Below, piece after piece: positions 62,163-64,000 of a DNA stretch of 64,000 nt. Position numbers and translations under genes: made by a program. Under the pieces are notes generated by a model. It was not told the DNA's origin. It was given only the letters and a program-made list of their open reading frames with translations, and searched no databases. The number at the start of each line of letters is the position of its first letter. Position 1 is the first letter of the stretch. This DNA comes from Flavobacterium weaverense (GTDB taxonomy: Bacteria; Bacteroidota; Bacteroidia; Flavobacteriales; Flavobacteriaceae). The DNA is taken from the NCBI RefSeq assembly GCF_003688495.1, contig NZ_REFH01000010.1:248001-312000 (forward strand), in the 5' to 3' direction.

Positions 62163-62410
62163 TCTTTTATTTTTTTTAATTTTTGTGTAATTTGATATGA
62201 CTTAAAGTAAAAACGCTTTAAAGATTCCATTATAATATTCGAACAAAAATTATTCATTCAAAACTTTTTCAATCTTCAGTAATTAAAATAATTTACTACT
62301 GTAATTAAAACTAAATCTACTTTCATTAAAAATTATAACTTTCTAATTTTATTCAGAAATTTAATAACGGACATAATTTCTATTACTAATCCATCTTTAT
62401 AAGCACTAAA

Positions 62411-62971
62411 CTAAAAGCTATAGTTAAGCGTTAGTCCCACATTTGTTTTGAATGTTACATCGTTAGGATAAAGTACTGGTCTTACTGATAAATTCTCATC
62501 AACATTAAATTGGATTAAAGCCGCGTCTACGTTTGCGTCAATAATGTTCAGAGCATAAAAAGCAATTGTAACTAAGGCTGATAAATCACGATTTCTTTGA
62601 TAGAACTTTTGCCCAGCGATTAATCTATTGTTGTCTAGAAAAGCCAAGTCATCCGTCACATAGCCCTCAAGTCTACTCTTGTAAGCATCTCTATACTGAT
62701 GGTATTTTTTATTATTATCCACATAAAAATAGATACTTGTTCCTAAAGCCCCGTAAACTAAAGGTATTTTCCAATATTTCTTATTATATGCTTGTCCAAG
62801 ACCAGGTAATACCGCTGAAAAAAACGCAGCTTTGGCAGGAGTCAATGGATCAATATCTTTAGACTTTAATGTGTCTTTAGCAACTAGAACTCCCTCGGTC
62901 TTCGCTTGAGCAAAAACAGTTGCGGTTCCAGTTGTAAGAAAGAATAGAACTATGAATATAATCTTACTCAC
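62411..62971 (-). CDS. DUF5683 domain protein, GTG start
   Basis: 186 residues with a signal peptide (1-21, FAQA) and the DUF5683 segment KAAFFSAVLPGLGQAYNKKYWKIP; the C-terminus ends in a beta-type YSF. Membrane helix at about 70-85. Start is GTG at 62971, sharing one base with the TAG stop of parB (TAGTG), so translation is coupled. Function unknown; it is conserved next to parB in Bacteroidota. Confidence 0.88.
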   Translation of the reverse strand: MSKIIFIVLFFLTTGTATVFAQAKTEGVLVAKDTLKSKDIDPLTPAKAAFFSAVLPGLGQAYNKKYWKIPLVYGALGTSIYFYVDNNKKYHQYRDAYKSRLEGYVTDDLAFLDNNRLIAGQKFYQRNRDLSALVTIAFYALNIIDANVDAALIQFNVDENLSVRPVLYPNDVTFKTNVGLTLNYSF

Positions 62972-63870
62972 TACTCGTTAATTAATTTAATGATTCTGTT
63001 GAAGTCTTCTTCAGAATGGAATGGAATTGTAATTTTTCCTTTGCCATTTCCAGCGACTTTTACATCCACTTTTGTGCCAAAGTAATTTGTAAACTTACTT
63101 TTTTGAGATTCGCCTATTTCAAATGAAGCAGCTTTTGTTTTACTTACTGGCTTTGGTTTTAAGCTTTCTTGGTAATTTTTAACAAGTGCTTCTGTGTCGC
63201 GAACCGAAAGATTTTGACTAACAATTTTTTGATAGATATCAGTTTGTATGTCTTGGTCTTCAATGTTTATAATTGCACGACCGTGACCCATACTGATAAA
63301 ACCGTCGCGAATCCCTGTTTGAATAATTGGATCTAGTTTTAAAAGGCGTAAATAATTTGCAATTGTAGATCGTTTTTTACCAACACGCTCACTCATTTGC
63401 TCCTGTGTCAATTGAATTTCGTCAATCAATCGCTGGTATGAAAGTGCAATCTCGATAGGATCTAAATCATGACGCTGAATGTTTTCCACAAGTGCCATTA
63501 CGAGCGACTCATTGTCATTAGCAATTCTGATGTATGCGGGAACGGTTTTTAATCCAACTAAAGTTGAAGCACGAAGACGTCGTTCACCAGAGATTAATTG
63601 GTATTTATTAAAATCTAATTTTCTAACAGTAATAGGTTGGATTACACCTAATTCCTTGATCGAAGTAGCTAACTCTCTCAATGATTCCTCATTGAAATTA
63701 CTTCTAGGTTGAAATGGATTTATTTCAATAGCTTCAATTTCAAGCTCAATAATATTACCTACAACTTTATCTGCATTTTTATCATCTACAGATTTGATAT
63801 CGTTTTCAGGATCTTTTAGTAATGCCGATAAACCTCTTCCTAAGGCTTGTTTTTTTATTGCTTTTGCCAT
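62971..63870 (-). CDS. parB: Chromosome partitioning protein ParB
   Basis: 299 residues. Motifs: IEAIEINPFQPRSNFNEESL (about 49-68), the CTP/arginine-rich box LISGERRLRA (about 91-100), NIQRHDLDPIEIA and the HTH LTQEQMSERVGKKRSTIANY, then a C-terminal dimerisation domain. ParB binds parS sites near the origin and spreads along DNA, aiding segregation with ParA. No parS-like TGTTTCACGTGAAACA sequence was noticed in the window. Confidence 0.97.
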   Translation of the reverse strand: MAKAIKKQALGRGLSALLKDPENDIKSVDDKNADKVVGNIIELEIEAIEINPFQPRSNFNEESLRELATSIKELGVIQPITVRKLDFNKYQLISGERRLRASTLVGLKTVPAYIRIANDNESLVMALVENIQRHDLDPIEIALSYQRLIDEIQLTQEQMSERVGKKRSTIANYLRLLKLDPIIQTGIRDGFISMGHGRAIINIEDQDIQTDIYQKIVSQNLSVRDTEALVKNYQESLKPKPVSKTKAASFEIGESQKSKFTNYFGTKVDVKVAGNGKGKITIPFHSEEDFNRIIKLINE

Positions 63871-63874
63871 AAAA

Positions 63875-64000
63875 CTATTTGCTGTTTTTCTTGATAACTT
63901 CCTGAGCTAAGTGGAGGTAATTAGTTGCGCCTTTGCTAGTTGCATCATAATTGATAATGCTTTCGCCAAAACTTGGTGCTTCGCTTAATTTCACATTTCT
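63875..64000 (-). CDS. parA: ParA, C-terminal end only
   Basis: Only the last 41 codons lie in the window ([20 protein letters not shown] ... EVIKKNSK stop). [10 protein letters not shown] and the following [13 protein letters not shown] are the usual ParA/Soj C-terminus. The stop codon is 4 bp before parB. ParA is the ATPase that moves ParB-bound DNA. Confidence 0.95.
   Translation of the reverse strand, partial: RNVKLSEAPSFGESIINYDATSKGATNYLHLAQEVIKKNSK

Noticed and set aside
1..64000. tRNA, rRNA, tmRNA or 4.5S RNA genes
   Set aside because: No cloverleaf with TTCRANNC arm or other RNA hallmark was seen by eye; a covariance search would be decisive.

Overview
The window is an AT-rich bacterial chromosome segment from a Flavobacterium-like member of the Bacteroidota. 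The evidence is the TAnnTTTG promoter element ahead of many genes, weak ribosome binding sites, a type IX secretion (T9SS type B) cargo protein, a CarboxypepD_reg/TonB receptor, SPII lipoproteins, and the order parA-parB-DUF5683-dapB-lepB-WbqC. No rRNA, tRNA, CRISPR array, prophage or plasmid gene was seen. Most of the DNA is ordinary core genome, and the accessory signal sits mainly in intergenic palindromic repeats.

Layout. 1-7.4 kb (minus): secreted DUF1501/DUF1800 pair, SOUL protein, VTT-like membrane protein, WG-repeat protein, small membrane protein, lipocalin and CPBP protease. 7.4-8.5 kb: a RAYT-type transposase bracketed by two REP-like elements on each side in mirror orientation. 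8.5-10.5 kb: epoxide hydrolase and YafY/WYL regulator. 10.5-10.9 kb: a repeat-rich gap with a 60-nt hairpin, a dispersed flavobacterial palindrome and the htpG terminator. 10.9-15.9 kb: htpG, two lipoproteins (lipocalin-like and OmpA), a tandemly repeated spacer of about 690 bp, and an orphan ABC ATPase. 16-27 kb: S9 peptidase, fabH, TonB-dependent receptor and a 1428-residue T9SS surface protein. 27-33.6 kb: argS, ffh, folD, corA, rluF. 33.8-38.8 kb: alpha/beta hydrolase, zinc-ribbon-type coiled coil, Nif3, then lpxK overlapping a purine nucleoside phosphorylase. 38.8-43 kb: lipA-gap-TPR hybrid histidine kinase. 43-52.4 kb: tonB, GT2-ECF sigma, paiB-like, murB, GT4-DUF2461, two rhodanese-thioredoxin lipoproteins, recF. 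52.6-59 kb (plus): TPR protein, ribH, mutL, two rhomboids, an endonuclease/phosphatase. 59-64 kb (minus): WbqC, lepB, dapB, DUF5683, parB, parA (partial).

How the genes fit together. Several clusters serve envelope building and maintenance: lpxK (lipid A), murB and dapB (peptidoglycan), lepB (protein export), tonB with its receptor, the OmpA lipoprotein, glycosyltransferases and T9SS cargo. Others are information or housekeeping genes: argS, ffh, rluF, mutL, recF, parAB, htpG. Promoters were assigned only where a TAnnTTTG element lies just upstream; the ffh promoter has the full TTG-N19-TAnnTTTG form. Two genes (rluF and lpxK) have the element so near the ATG that leaderless transcripts are likely.

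No clear new defence or biosynthetic system was found. The best leads are the RAYT/REP locus with an altered HUH motif, the 60-nt hairpin, the triplicated spacer after the OmpA gene, three kinds of dispersed palindromic element, the duplicated rhodanese-thioredoxin lipoprotein that lost its rhodanese cysteine, and a zinc-ribbon family protein without cysteines.
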